DNA from: Elusimicrobiota bacterium
GTDB taxonomy: Bacteria; Elusimicrobiota; Elusimicrobia; 2-02-FULL-39-32
Direction: 5' to 3'
Length of the DNA stretch: 64,000 nucleotides
Assembly: GCA_021730935.1 (NCBI GenBank)
Contig: JAKFYJ010000018.1
Span: forward strand, 1 to 64,000
Shown: positions 43,639 to 53,189 of the stretch, piece after piece
Numbering within the stretch: the first letter of the stretch is position 1
Layout: each line of letters opens with the position of its first letter
The notes under the pieces: model-generated
Told to the model about the DNA's origin: nothing
What the model saw: only the letters and a program-made list of their open reading frames with translations
Database searches by the model: none
Position numbers and translations under genes: made by a program

Positions 43639-44700
43639 TTAATAATCCGTATATCCCGCCGCGCCTGCCGTATAAAAAGTGGCCTGATCGGGCTGTTTCA
43701 ACGGCAGTTTGTTCTTCAGTTTTTCGACGAGGTCCGGGTTTGAAATGAAGGGCCTGCCGAACGCGATCAAATCCGCTTTTCCGTCCTGAAGGTCTTTCTC
43801 CGCCCGCTCCGCGTCGTATCCGCCCGAGAGAATGCAGGCGCCCTTGAAATTCTGCTTGATGAGGCGCTTCACTTCCGCGCTCACGGCTGGGGCTCCCATG
43901 GAGCTGTGATCCACGATGTGGATATAAACAAGACCGAGGTCGGAAAGCTTTTTGCTGAGTTCCGCGTAAAAAGAGTCCACGCCTTCAAACGCGCCCGTGT
44001 CGTTGAACGCGCCATAAGGCGAAACCCGGATTCCCGTCCGTTCACCGCCGATTTTCCTGACAACGGCTTCGGCCACTTCCAGGACAAAACGCATCCGTCC
44101 CTCAGGAGTGCGGCCATATCCGTCGGTGCGCTTGTTGACGTTGGAGTTCAAAAACTGTTCGAGGAGATATCCGTTTGCGGCATGAAGTTCAACGCCGTCA
44201 AAACCGGACTGAACCGCGAGTTCGGCGCATTTGGCATATTCCCCAACCGCTTCCGCAATGTCCGAAACCGTCATCTCAAAAGGGGCAGGATAATCCTGAA
44301 GGCCCTTGGCGTCCGTCCACATTTGGCCTGAAAGTTTGACGGGCGAGGACGACAAAACTTTGGTTCCAGGAGCCATGTTCAGGGGATGCGACGCCCGCCC
44401 CGTGTGCATGATCTGTAAAAATATCTTGCCGCCTTTGGAATGCACGGCCTGAGTCACTTTTTTCCAGCCCTCAGCCTGGGCCTCGTTGAAAAGCCCCGGA
44501 ATCCGGGCATATCCCAACCCGTTCGCCGACGGTGAAGTCCCTTCCGTGATCAAAAGCCCCGTCCCGGCTCTCTGGCCATAAAACTGCGCCAGGAGATCGT
44601 TCGGCACATTGCCCGTCGCGCGCGACCGCGTCATCGGCGCCATCACCACATGATTCTTCAATTCCAGGTTTCCAAGTTTGGTCGGTTCAAATAGTTTCAT
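43639..44700 (-). CDS. Old-yellow-enzyme-family alkene reductase
   Basis: A 353-residue FMN-dependent TIM barrel. MAPMTRSRA, the HAANGYLLEQFL (substrate His-Asn) and RTDGYG blocks, and SGGYDAERAEKDL near the phosphate site are the signature of the NemA/OPR group, which reduces activated C=C bonds or nitro groups using NADPH. Single gene, divergent from the 599-residue gene. Confidence 0.92.
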   Translation of the reverse strand: MKLFEPTKLGNLELKNHVVMAPMTRSRATGNVPNDLLAQFYGQRAGTGLLITEGTSPSANGLGYARIPGLFNEAQAEGWKKVTQAVHSKGGKIFLQIMHTGRASHPLNMAPGTKVLSSSPVKLSGQMWTDAKGLQDYPAPFEMTVSDIAEAVGEYAKCAELAVQSGFDGVELHAANGYLLEQFLNSNVNKRTDGYGRTPEGRMRFVLEVAEAVVRKIGGERTGIRVSPYGAFNDTGAFEGVDSFYAELSKKLSDLGLVYIHIVDHSSMGAPAVSAEVKRLIKQNFKGACILSGGYDAERAEKDLQDGKADLIAFGRPFISNPDLVEKLKNKLPLKQPDQATFYTAGAAGYTDY

Positions 44701-44732
44701 AAGATGATTTTACTATATCCTGACCCGTTTTA

Positions 44733-44761
44733 TTGACATATCGGCGGTGATATTCCATAAT
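44733..44761 (+). promoter_or_regulatory. Promoter of the 599-residue gene
   Basis: Perfect TTGACA (44733-44738), 17-nt spacer, CATAAT (44756-44761). The leader would be about 16 nt with no evident Shine-Dalgarno. Confidence 0.65.
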
Positions 44762-44783
44762 ATCTATACGCCAGATCTTTATT

Positions 44784-46583
44784 ATGAAAACCACCTCTCA
44801 CACATTCCACATTCCCGTCATGGGAACCGGCTTCACCATCGATACGCCTCTCAAAGTCGCCCGATACGGGATCTCTTCGGTCATTTCGCTCGTCGACGAT
44901 GTCCTGATCGAGCAGATCCGCAAATATCATGCCGAAACCTCAGGCGAGCCTTATGAGCCGATCCCTCACAATTCCCCCGATTATCGCGCCCGAAGAATCA
45001 CGGCCTATCTAAACCTGGTCCACCGGCTCCTCGAAAAACAAGTTCAGAAACTTCAGTCCGAACCCTTCTCTCCGGGATCCGACATCACCCGATATTACGA
45101 ATTATTGCCGGAATGCGCTCAGAAAGAAAAATATCACAGAATGCTCCAGTCCCAGCCGGAAGAAAAAGCCAAGCTTGAGAACGAGCTGAGGCAAGAAGCC
45201 GTCCCCGGAACCATCGACGTCAATATCATGACCAAACTGGACAAGGCTCTCTATCAAAACGGCGTTCCGGCCGGCCCGGAATATTCGGACGCCATGTCCG
45301 CGCTCCGGGGATTTGCTCTGAGCGATCTGGAATCGTCTCTGGTGCTTTCCGCAGGGATGAACCCCCATCTTTATGGCTATATCTCTCAGTTCGAAGATTT
45401 TTTGCCGATCAACGGCAAGCTTCCCAAAAAATCCATTATCCTCAAAGTCAGCGATTATCGTTCCGCCGAAATTCAGGGCAAGTTTTTGGCCAAGAAAGGG
45501 GTCTGGATCAGCGAGTTCAGGATTGAGTCCAGCTTGAACTGCGGCGGACACGCTTTCGCCAACAAAGGCCATTTCGTGGGGCCCATCCTCGAAGAGTTCC
45601 GCACCCACAAAGAAGATCTGAGACAATCCCTTTTTTCTTTATATTCCAAAGCGCTCCACCACAAAAACATCGTTTTGGAGTCCCCCCTCCCCACCCGCGT
45701 GACCGTGCAGGGCGGAATCGGGACCGCGGAAGAAGATCAGATGCTGAGGGATTTTTATAAAGTGGACGGAACAGGCTGGGGCACACCGTTCCTCCTCGTG
45801 CCGGAAGCGACAAATGTGGACGACACTCACCTCCGCAGGCTTTGCCAGGCGGAAGAAAAAGATGTTGCCTTGAGCGACAGTTCTCCTCTCGGGGTTCCCT
45901 TTTGGACTCTCAAAACCTCTGAGAGCGAAGCCGTCCGCATGGAACGGATCGAGCAAGACAAACCGGGAAGCCCCTGCGTCAAAAGGTTTTTAATTTCCGA
46001 CACGGAGTTCACGGAACATCCTCTCTGCAAAGCGTCCAGCGCCTATCAAAAAATGAAAATTAATCAGCTGGAAACGGCGCCGATGGATCAGGCATTGCGC
46101 GAGGTCATCAAAAATCAAGTGCTCGCCAAATCCTGCATCTGCCACGATCTCGCGGGCGGAGCCACCATCAAATACGGCATCGACACCAAAGCCACAACCG
46201 CCGTCTGCTGCGGACCCAACATCGTCAATTTTTCAAAAGTCGCCACTCTCGAAGAAATGGTGGGGCACATTTATGGCCGGGGATCCATCATGAGCAATCC
46301 TGACCGCAAACATGTGTTCATTGAAGAGCTTAAAATTTATGTGAATTATTTCCGGAAAGAAGTGTGGAAGTCCTCGTTCGAATACTTCAAGATCGATCCG
46401 AAATATCTCGCGGAGTTCAAAGAAAATCTTCTTGCGGGAATCGAATATTATCAGGCCGCCGCGGAAAAAATATGCAAAACGGACAAGGACAAGTTTCTCT
46501 CTGACCTGGTCCGCCTCAAAAGCGAAATCGAAAACATTTCCTTCTCAGAAGCCCGCCCCGAACCCGTTTCAGCTCTTATTTAA
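44784..46583 (+). CDS. Large cysteine-containing protein of unknown function
   Basis: A 599-residue soluble protein. The opening MGTGFTIDTPLKVARYGISSVISLVDDVL reads like the first strand and helix of an (alpha/beta)8 barrel of the nitronate monooxygenase kind, and glycine-rich loops (VQGGIGTAEED, LAGGATIKYGI) fit phosphate or flavin binding. Cysteine clusters SCICHD and AVCCGPN, and NCGGHAF, may bind metal or an iron-sulfur cluster. I recognise it only as a conserved hypothetical. It has its own strong promoter. Confidence 0.62.
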   Translation: MKTTSHTFHIPVMGTGFTIDTPLKVARYGISSVISLVDDVLIEQIRKYHAETSGEPYEPIPHNSPDYRARRITAYLNLVHRLLEKQVQKLQSEPFSPGSDITRYYELLPECAQKEKYHRMLQSQPEEKAKLENELRQEAVPGTIDVNIMTKLDKALYQNGVPAGPEYSDAMSALRGFALSDLESSLVLSAGMNPHLYGYISQFEDFLPINGKLPKKSIILKVSDYRSAEIQGKFLAKKGVWISEFRIESSLNCGGHAFANKGHFVGPILEEFRTHKEDLRQSLFSLYSKALHHKNIVLESPLPTRVTVQGGIGTAEEDQMLRDFYKVDGTGWGTPFLLVPEATNVDDTHLRRLCQAEEKDVALSDSSPLGVPFWTLKTSESEAVRMERIEQDKPGSPCVKRFLISDTEFTEHPLCKASSAYQKMKINQLETAPMDQALREVIKNQVLAKSCICHDLAGGATIKYGIDTKATTAVCCGPNIVNFSKVATLEEMVGHIYGRGSIMSNPDRKHVFIEELKIYVNYFRKEVWKSSFEYFKIDPKYLAEFKENLLAGIEYYQAAAEKICKTDKDKFLSDLVRLKSEIENISFSEARPEPVSALI

Positions 46584-46618
46584 TCTGATTTTGTCCAGGA
46601 CAGGATAAAGGAGAGATT

Positions 46619-48043
46619 TTATCTTGGAATCCGGAGGGCAATGCCTCGGAGCATGCCGTTAAAAATAAGATGGTGCAAGGGAGACACCGCATACCAATAA
46701 ACAAGGCCTGAAAATCCCACAGGATCAAAAATGGCCGTTTGCCGTATCACGGTTACATTTCCTGATTTCTCCACCTCGAACTCCAGCCATGCTCGGCCCG
46801 GAAGCTTCATTTCAGCGGACAGCCTCAATTTTCTGTCCTGTTCATAGGATTCCACCCTCCAAAAATCAACGACATCTCCCGCTCTCAAATGTTCAGGGTC
46901 CCGCCTTCCGCGCCGGAGCCCCGGCCCGCCCGCAATCAAATCCAGATATCCCCGCAACTTCCACAGAAAATTCCCATAATACCACCCCGCGTCACCGCCG
47001 ATTCTCCGGATGGGGACGAACGCCTCTGCCGGAGAAACAGTCACTTTAATGCTCGTGGAATCCACAATTCTGTTCCCGATCCTCCGGCCTTCCCACGAAG
47101 GACCTTCTCCGAACGCGGAAACAGAATCGTTCCAGCGGGTTTCAGCAAACTCCAAATCCTCATTTTTGAGAGCGGAAGCGATGGCGTTTTTCACGGTTTG
47201 GGGTCGGACTGTAAAAGTTTTTTCCGCTTTAGGGTCCCGGACAATGGTGGGATGGCGTATGCTTTCGATCAATTTTTTCCCCACGCTGGCATAGAGCGGC
47301 GTCACCAGGCCCAGCCACAGGCTTGAAAGCCGCGGAGTCAGAAACGGGACAGAAATCATCCAGCGGCGCAATCCTCTCTGAGCGGCATATTCCTTCATCA
47401 GTTGGCCATAGGTCACTTGTTCCGGCCCGCCAATCTCATAAACGGCGGAACCCGTCTGAGGAAGTTCGATGCCCTGCATCAAATATTCAAGAAGGTCCGA
47501 AATGCCGAGAGGCTGCGCGGGAACGGAAACCCAGCGCGGAGTGATCATGACCGGCAGCCGTTCCACCAAAGCGCGGACCATTTCAAACGAAAGACTTCCT
47601 GAACCAATCACGATCGAGGCGCGAAATTCCAGGACTTCCACGCCGCTTTTCTGCAAAATTTTTCCGACTTCCTGCCTGCTTTTCAGATGAGGAGAAAGAT
47701 CTTCATCCTCGTTGCCCAAGCCGCCGAGGTATATGATGCGCCTCACTCCAGCTTCTTTCGCGGCGTTCCCGAAATTTTCCGCGCTTCTGCGGTCGTCTTC
47801 TTGAAAGGAATCTCCTGCCGCCATGGAATGGATGAGATAATAGGCCGTCTCAATTCCTTTCATGGCGGTTTTCAATGATGCAATGTCTAAAGAGTCCCCC
47901 CGAACAACTTCGGTGGACGCAGAAATGATATCTTTTAGAAATTCCGGATGTCTGGCGAGACAGCGGACAGCATATCCCTTTTGCTCAAGCCGCTTGAGGA
48001 GCCGGCCGCCGACATAGCCCGTGGCGCCGGTCAAAAGGATCAT
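46619..48043 (-). CDS. SDR-type NAD(P)-binding protein with DUF2867 domain
   Basis: A 474-residue protein: an atypical SDR Rossmann domain with GATGYVGGRLLKRL at residue 5 onward (residues 1-300), then a C-terminal DUF2867 region (EFEVEKSGNVTVIRQTAIFDPVGFSGLVYWYAVSP). Family members are conserved but uncharacterised; a role in lipid or quinone modification is sometimes guessed. It is third in the engB operon. Confidence 0.85.
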   Translation of the reverse strand: MILLTGATGYVGGRLLKRLEQKGYAVRCLARHPEFLKDIISASTEVVRGDSLDIASLKTAMKGIETAYYLIHSMAAGDSFQEDDRRSAENFGNAAKEAGVRRIIYLGGLGNEDEDLSPHLKSRQEVGKILQKSGVEVLEFRASIVIGSGSLSFEMVRALVERLPVMITPRWVSVPAQPLGISDLLEYLMQGIELPQTGSAVYEIGGPEQVTYGQLMKEYAAQRGLRRWMISVPFLTPRLSSLWLGLVTPLYASVGKKLIESIRHPTIVRDPKAEKTFTVRPQTVKNAIASALKNEDLEFAETRWNDSVSAFGEGPSWEGRRIGNRIVDSTSIKVTVSPAEAFVPIRRIGGDAGWYYGNFLWKLRGYLDLIAGGPGLRRGRRDPEHLRAGDVVDFWRVESYEQDRKLRLSAEMKLPGRAWLEFEVEKSGNVTVIRQTAIFDPVGFSGLVYWYAVSPLHHLIFNGMLRGIALRIPR

Positions 48044-48069
48044 CGGTTTATGGCTGTTTATCCTGCGGT

Positions 48070-48417
48070 TTATTTGACCGCTTTCTGTCTTGCTTTTACT
48101 TTTTTGGAAGGAACTTTTGCTTTTTGAGCCGCATAATAACGGTCAATGTCCGTGAGGGACGCCATCTCGTGGCCGGGCCCGCCGTGCATGGCAAATTTTC
48201 TGCAGGGTTCGGAGAGTTCGCCCATATGCTGATGCAGGCAATGGCCCACTCTTCCGTCTCCAGGAACAACATCCTTGCACCATTTTTGAATGTCGTCCCC
48301 GCAGGCCTTGATGAAGGTTGGAACTGCCTCAGGCTCCGCCGCGAACAGCGATCCGAAAACCCCGCTCAACAAACCCGCCGAAACCGCCAGAAACAGAACT
48401 TTTTTTATTTGATGCAT
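48070..48417 (-). CDS. Exported cysteine-rich GLG1-repeat protein
   Basis: A 115-residue protein with signal peptide and one cysteine-rich repeat of the GLG1/ESL type: ACGDDIQKWCKDVVPGDGRVGHCLHQH and SEPCRKF. Four cysteines could form two disulfides. The C-terminus is lysine-rich. It lies between engB and the SDR gene (21 and 26 nt gaps), so it is in that operon. Confidence 0.8.
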   Translation of the reverse strand: MHQIKKVLFLAVSAGLLSGVFGSLFAAEPEAVPTFIKACGDDIQKWCKDVVPGDGRVGHCLHQHMGELSEPCRKFAMHGGPGHEMASLTDIDRYYAAQKAKVPSKKVKARQKAVK

Positions 48418-48438
48418 GCCGCCCTCCGCGTTTTTATT

Positions 48439-49050
48439 TTATTGAACTCTAAATCTGTTTTCTTTGGTGAGTTCCAGCAAGTCGGCGATTTCGTTGCTCA
48501 GGTCGCTCATGCCGCTTCCTTTGTCCGCGCTCACCCAGCGGATGTCTTCGGGGAGCCGGCCCAGACGGGCGGAAAGCTCTTTGTAAACTTTCTGAAGTTT
48601 GTTGGAGCCCACGCGGTCGCACTTGTTGGCAACGATGATGAACGGCAGATTGTTTTTGTCCAGCCACATCACCATCTCTTCGTCAAGGCGGGTGGCCCCG
48701 GCATAGGCGTCCACGATGAGGATCACTTTTTTAAGAGTCGGGCGGCTCAGCAGATACCCCTTGAACATGGCGTCCAGTTTTCCCATCTCGCTCTTGGGCA
48801 CCGCCGCAAAACCATAGCCCGGCAGATCCACGAGCCATTTGTTTTTGCCGACGAGAAAAACGTTGATGGTGCGCGTCCTGCCCGGAGTCTTTGAGGCGTG
48901 GGCCAGACCGTTCTTTCCGCAGACTTTGTTGATGGTGGTGCTTTTCCCGACATTGGATCGGCCGATGAAGGCAACCTCCGCGACGGTCTCTTCCAGTTCT
49001 TCCGCCCGATAGACGGACTTGATAAAGCGCGCTTCGCTGAATCGGTTCAT
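48439..49050 (-). CDS. engB: Ribosome biogenesis GTPase EngB/YsxC
   Basis: A 203-residue TRAFAC GTPase. G1 GRSNVGKS, G3 DLPGYGF, G4 NKCD and G5-like SADKGSG are intact; it helps assemble the large ribosomal subunit. TATACT at 49063-49058 ends 7 nt before the ATG; the AGGAG between them is too close to act as a normal ribosome site, so the mRNA is probably leaderless. Confidence 0.95.
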   Translation of the reverse strand: MNRFSEARFIKSVYRAEELEETVAEVAFIGRSNVGKSTTINKVCGKNGLAHASKTPGRTRTINVFLVGKNKWLVDLPGYGFAAVPKSEMGKLDAMFKGYLLSRPTLKKVILIVDAYAGATRLDEEMVMWLDKNNLPFIIVANKCDRVGSNKLQKVYKELSARLGRLPEDIRWVSADKGSGMSDLSNEIADLLELTKENRFRVQ

Positions 49051-49218
49051 GGCTCCTAGTATACTAATATTAATTCTTATTCCGTATATCTTCGCTTTTA
49101 TATGTCATACTGTTAGATAGTGATACACCTCTAGCTGACCTCACATCCCCCGTAAACAACCGTCGCAATCGACGTCATGCCTGATCCGCAAACAGCCGTA
49201 TCCCGGGAGGGCATAAAC

Positions 49219-49404
49219 ATGAAAGAACCAAAGAAGCTGGAAACGCCGGAAATCATCTCTGTGAAGTCCGAAAGGTCTCCATATATGACCAAAGCCGTCT
49301 ACGGGAATTATGAAAAGAGCATGAAAGAGAAAAACATAAAGCGGAAGGGGCAGGGCCTCGCTTCGATCAAGGTCCGGACCTACGAAGAGTGGTCCAATGT
49401 CTGA
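49219..49404 (+). CDS. Small protein leading the GT4-GH130 operon
   Basis: A 61-residue basic protein starting at the ATG at 49219, 9 nt after GGGAGG; the track start at 49177 lacks a site. It is Lys/Glu-rich (YEKSMKEKNIKRKGQG) without recognised motif. Its last 8 bp overlap the start of the glycosyltransferase gene, so it may couple translation to it or be a small partner. Confidence 0.6.
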   Translation: MKEPKKLETPEIISVKSERSPYMTKAVYGNYEKSMKEKNIKRKGQGLASIKVRTYEEWSNV

Positions 49405-51733
49405 CCCGGGGCCGGAAGGCGCTCAAATCCGAAAGATCGCCTTCATCGGAAATTATCTGCCCCGCAAGTGCGGGATCGCCACCTTCACCACCGATGTCCG
49501 GACCTCCGTGGCTGACGCGTTCCCCAAAGTGGAATGTTTCGCCGTGCCCGTCAACGACATCGACGCGGGATATGATTATCCCAAAGAAGTCCGCTTTGAG
49601 ATCGAGGAACAGGACTTAAGTTCCTATCACAGGGCGGCGGATTTCCTGAGCATCAGCGACGTCGATGTTCTCTCCGTTCAGCACGAGTTCGGAATCTTCG
49701 GCGGGCCTGCAGGCGGGCACATCCTGGCCTTGCTCCGGGAACTGCACCTGCCCGTTGTCACCACCCTGCATACCATCCTCAAAAACCCCAACCCGGACCA
49801 AAAGCGCGTCATGAAGGAATTGATCCAGCTCTCCACGCGGCTCGTCGTCATGTCCGAGAAGGGCCGGGAATTCCTGAAAGACATTTATCACGCACCCGAA
49901 TCCAAAATCGACCTCATCCCCCACGGGATCCCCGACATCCCTTTCGTCGAGTCGGACCTGCACAAAGACCTCTTCGGCGTTGAAGGCCGGCGCGTCCTCC
50001 TGACCTTCGGATTGCTGTCCCCGAACAAGGGGATTGAAACGATGCTGAACGCTCTCCCCGAAATCGCCGCGGAGTTCCCCGACGTGGTCTATATCGTTCT
50101 GGGCGCCACGCATCCCAACCTCGTCCGCGAGCAGGGAGATGTTTATCGTCTGAGCCTTGAACTTCTGGCCAAGAAAAACAATATCGAAAAAAACGTCATT
50201 TTTTATAACCGTTTCGTGGAGCTTGAAGAGCTCAAGGATTTCATCAAAGCCGCGGACATTTATATCACCCCCTATTTGAACGAAGCCCAGATCGTTTCAG
50301 GAACTCTGGCTTATTGTTTCGGCGCAGGCAAAGCCATCGTGTCCACGCCTTATTGGTATGCCGAAGAACTGCTCGCTTCCAACCGCGGAGTCCTGGTGCC
50401 TTTCGGCGATTCAGCCGCCTTCGCGCGCGAAATCATCAGCCTCCTGAAAGACGAGCCGCGGCGGACCGAGATGCGCAAAAAAGCCTATGCCCTGGGACGG
50501 GAAATGATTTGGAGCCGCGCGGCCTCGATGTATATGCAGTCCTTCGAAAAAGCGCGCCTGGAACGCGCCAGCCAGACAAGGAAACAATTCATCGTGAAAA
50601 CGCTCGACCAGCAGCTGATCCAGCTTCCCGACATCAAGACGGACCATCTGCTCCGCATGACCGACTCGACAGGCCTGTTCCAGCACGCCGTTCAGGCCGT
50701 GCCCAACTTTTCCACGGGTTATTGCACCGACGACAACGCCCGCGCTTTGATTTTGACGGTGCTCCTCGAAGAATTGGGAGAAGATTCTCCCTTGATCAAA
50801 AACGCCGCCTCAACCTATGCCGCTTTCATCTTCCACGCGTTCGACGCGAAGCAGAAACTGTTCCGCAACTGCATGGAGTTCAACCGCTCCTGGACAGACG
50901 AAGGCATTTCCGAAGATTCGTGCGGCCGCGCGCTTTGGGCTCTCGGGACCTGCGTGGGAAGATCCCAAAACGCCAGTTTTCAGACTCTCGCGGGCCAGGT
51001 TTTCGGATCCGCCATATCCAAAGCCCCCGAATTCAGTTCCCCCAGAGCCTGGGCCATGGCCTTGATCGGGTGCCATGAATATCTGACGCGTTTCTCCGGC
51101 GACAGGCAGGTGAGCCAAATCCGGGAAACGCTCGTCAACCGCCTGATGGAGCTTCATCACAGCTCCGCATCTGAAGATTGGCCCTGGTTCGAAGATTCCG
51201 TCACCTATATGAACGCGAAACTTTCCCACGCCCTCATCCTGAGCGGCCGCTGGACAGAACAGAAAGACGTTTTCAACGTGGGGCTCAAAACGCTCCGCTG
51301 GCTCATGGAAACCCAGACGGCGGAAGGAGGATATTTCCGGCCCATCGGCTCAAACGGCTTTTACAAACGGAACGGTCCCAAAGCCAATTTCGACCAGCAG
51401 CCCATTGAAGCTCACGCGACGGTGTCCGCCTGCCTTGAGGCCTATCGGGCCACTTCCGACACTTTCTGGTTTTCCGAGGCGCGCCGGGCCTTTGACTGGT
51501 TCCTCGGGCGGAACGACCTCGGCATTTTTCTTTATGACCCCAACAGCGGAGGATGCAGAGACGGGCTTCATGTGGACCGCATCAACCAGAACCAGGGCGC
51601 CGAGTCCACCCTCGCGTTCCTCCTTTCCCTCGCGGAAATGCGGCAGGTCCAAAACGAAATGGCCGCTTTCAATCCAGCTCCGCCGCTGTCTCAGAACGGA
51701 GCAAAGACTGAAAAAATTCTCGTCCACCCTTAA
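49397..51733 (+). CDS. GT4 glycosyltransferase fused to an alpha-toroid domain
   Basis: A 778-residue fusion. Residues ~10-375 form a GT-B/GT4 enzyme (SVQHEFGIFGG, LPHGIPD, TFGLLSPNKGIETML, and the donor-site YLNEAQIVSGTLAYCFGAGK). Residues ~385-778 form a helical, Trp-rich domain (TDDNARALILTVLL, MEFNRSWTDEGISEDSCGRALWALGT, NDLGIFLYDPNSGGCRDG) like an (alpha/alpha)6 toroid glycosidase or phosphorylase-associated domain. The operon partner 6 nt downstream is GH130. Together they suggest synthesis and turnover of a mannose-containing polymer or storage glycan. Confidence 0.82.
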   Translation: MSDPGPEGAQIRKIAFIGNYLPRKCGIATFTTDVRTSVADAFPKVECFAVPVNDIDAGYDYPKEVRFEIEEQDLSSYHRAADFLSISDVDVLSVQHEFGIFGGPAGGHILALLRELHLPVVTTLHTILKNPNPDQKRVMKELIQLSTRLVVMSEKGREFLKDIYHAPESKIDLIPHGIPDIPFVESDLHKDLFGVEGRRVLLTFGLLSPNKGIETMLNALPEIAAEFPDVVYIVLGATHPNLVREQGDVYRLSLELLAKKNNIEKNVIFYNRFVELEELKDFIKAADIYITPYLNEAQIVSGTLAYCFGAGKAIVSTPYWYAEELLASNRGVLVPFGDSAAFAREIISLLKDEPRRTEMRKKAYALGREMIWSRAASMYMQSFEKARLERASQTRKQFIVKTLDQQLIQLPDIKTDHLLRMTDSTGLFQHAVQAVPNFSTGYCTDDNARALILTVLLEELGEDSPLIKNAASTYAAFIFHAFDAKQKLFRNCMEFNRSWTDEGISEDSCGRALWALGTCVGRSQNASFQTLAGQVFGSAISKAPEFSSPRAWAMALIGCHEYLTRFSGDRQVSQIRETLVNRLMELHHSSASEDWPWFEDSVTYMNAKLSHALILSGRWTEQKDVFNVGLKTLRWLMETQTAEGGYFRPIGSNGFYKRNGPKANFDQQPIEAHATVSACLEAYRATSDTFWFSEARRAFDWFLGRNDLGIFLYDPNSGGCRDGLHVDRINQNQGAESTLAFLLSLAEMRQVQNEMAAFNPAPPLSQNGAKTEKILVHP

Positions 51734-51739
51734 ATCCCC

Positions 51740-53179
51740 ATGCGCACCGGCATTTTCATCCGCCCCGACCCCAACCGCGTCGTCCTGCGCGCCCTGAGGT
51801 TCGCGACCAAGCAGGAACATTCCGACCTGATCGGCAGAGCTCTCGCGCTCACGGAGAAAAATGCAAAACAAAACGCGGAATTTGTCCTCAAAGATTTTTC
51901 TTCGCGCCACAAAAACCTTAAACAGCGCATCCTCGAAAGATTTTCGTGGCTCAAAGATTATGTTCCCGAAGACATCAAAATTTCGGAATCAAGAAAAATC
52001 CTGATCGGATCCTGTTTCATGTATGAATATTCCGCAGAGTCCGCCGCCCTCTTCAATCCTTCCATCATCGCTCATCCCGATCAATCCAAACTCCCTCCAG
52101 GGTCGCTTCGGTTTCTCATGACTCTCCGATCCACCGGAGAAGGGCACATTTCATCAATTTCTTTCCGGAGCGGAGTTTTAGACGCGAAAAACAAAATTCA
52201 AATGGACGCGCCGTCGCGTTTTTTGTGCGAACCGGAACTGATTGAGAATCCGACCTATAACAAGGAATTGTTCTGGAAAAAACTTTCCGACATGGGGCTT
52301 GTCAACGACTGGTCAAGGAACGCCATGCAGGGGTTGGGAGGACAGTTTTCATTGACGGAATTGCGGCTCAGCCTCCAGTCCACCCTGAACCGGACCTCTC
52401 CCGGAAAAAAATTCGACGACGACCCCGTGGCAGGCGGCATGTGGCATCTGGCCAAATCCAATTTTGAAATCAGTTTCGCAGACGGCGTTGAACTTTCGGA
52501 GCGCATCATTTTCCCCGTCATCTCCACCCACAGCAACGGGATCGAAGATGTCCGGCTGACCGCCTTTCGGGACGAAAACGGCAAAACGGTTTATTACGGC
52601 ACGTATACCGCCTATGACGGACGCAATGTCCTGCCCCAGCTTTTTGTGACGGAGGATTTCCGGAGTTTCAAGTTCGTCACTTTGAACGGGCCGGGGATAA
52701 AAAACAAAGGCATGGCCCTTTTCCCGAGGAAGATCAACGGCAAGTTCGTCATGCTCTCCCGGCAAGACGGAGAAAACATCTTTTTAATGGTTTCAGACAA
52801 TATTCATTTTTGGAATGATCCCAAAATTTTGGCGCGCCCGGAGCAGGCCTGGGAACTTTTAAAGATTGGAAACTGCGGGTCCCCCATCGAAACGGAGGCG
52901 GGGTGGCTGGTTCTCACTCACGGAGTCGGACCCCTGCGGAAATATTGTCTCGGAGCGATGCTCCTGGACCTTCAAGATCCGTCAAAAGTCATCGGGCGGA
53001 CGAAGGAACCTCTCTTGTGCCCGATCGAGAGTGAACGCGAAGGTTATGTGCCCAATGTCCTTTACACCTGCGGCGCGCTCCTCAGGAACGGTCAGCTCAT
53101 CCTTCCCTACGGCATGAGCGACCGCGCCATCAGCTTCGCCATTTTCCCCCTGAAAGATGTTCTTTCAGCGCTGAAATAA
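51740..53179 (+). CDS. GH130-family glycoside phosphorylase/hydrolase
   Basis: A 479-residue five-bladed beta-propeller protein. GIEDVRLTAFRDENG (the catalytic Asp region), GPGIKNKGMALFPRKINGKFV and HGVGPLRKYCLGAMLLDLQDP are typical of GH130 enzymes, which phosphorolyse or hydrolyse beta-mannosides. It is longer than most because of an N-terminal helical extension of about 140 residues. Co-transcribed with the GT4 fusion. Confidence 0.86.
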   Translation: MRTGIFIRPDPNRVVLRALRFATKQEHSDLIGRALALTEKNAKQNAEFVLKDFSSRHKNLKQRILERFSWLKDYVPEDIKISESRKILIGSCFMYEYSAESAALFNPSIIAHPDQSKLPPGSLRFLMTLRSTGEGHISSISFRSGVLDAKNKIQMDAPSRFLCEPELIENPTYNKELFWKKLSDMGLVNDWSRNAMQGLGGQFSLTELRLSLQSTLNRTSPGKKFDDDPVAGGMWHLAKSNFEISFADGVELSERIIFPVISTHSNGIEDVRLTAFRDENGKTVYYGTYTAYDGRNVLPQLFVTEDFRSFKFVTLNGPGIKNKGMALFPRKINGKFVMLSRQDGENIFLMVSDNIHFWNDPKILARPEQAWELLKIGNCGSPIETEAGWLVLTHGVGPLRKYCLGAMLLDLQDPSKVIGRTKEPLLCPIESEREGYVPNVLYTCGALLRNGQLILPYGMSDRAISFAIFPLKDVLSALK

Positions 53180-53189
53180 TTTTCTCAGA

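Noticed and set aside
48124-48894. 256-residue plus-strand ORF
   Set aside because: Antisense to engB and the Cys-rich gene.
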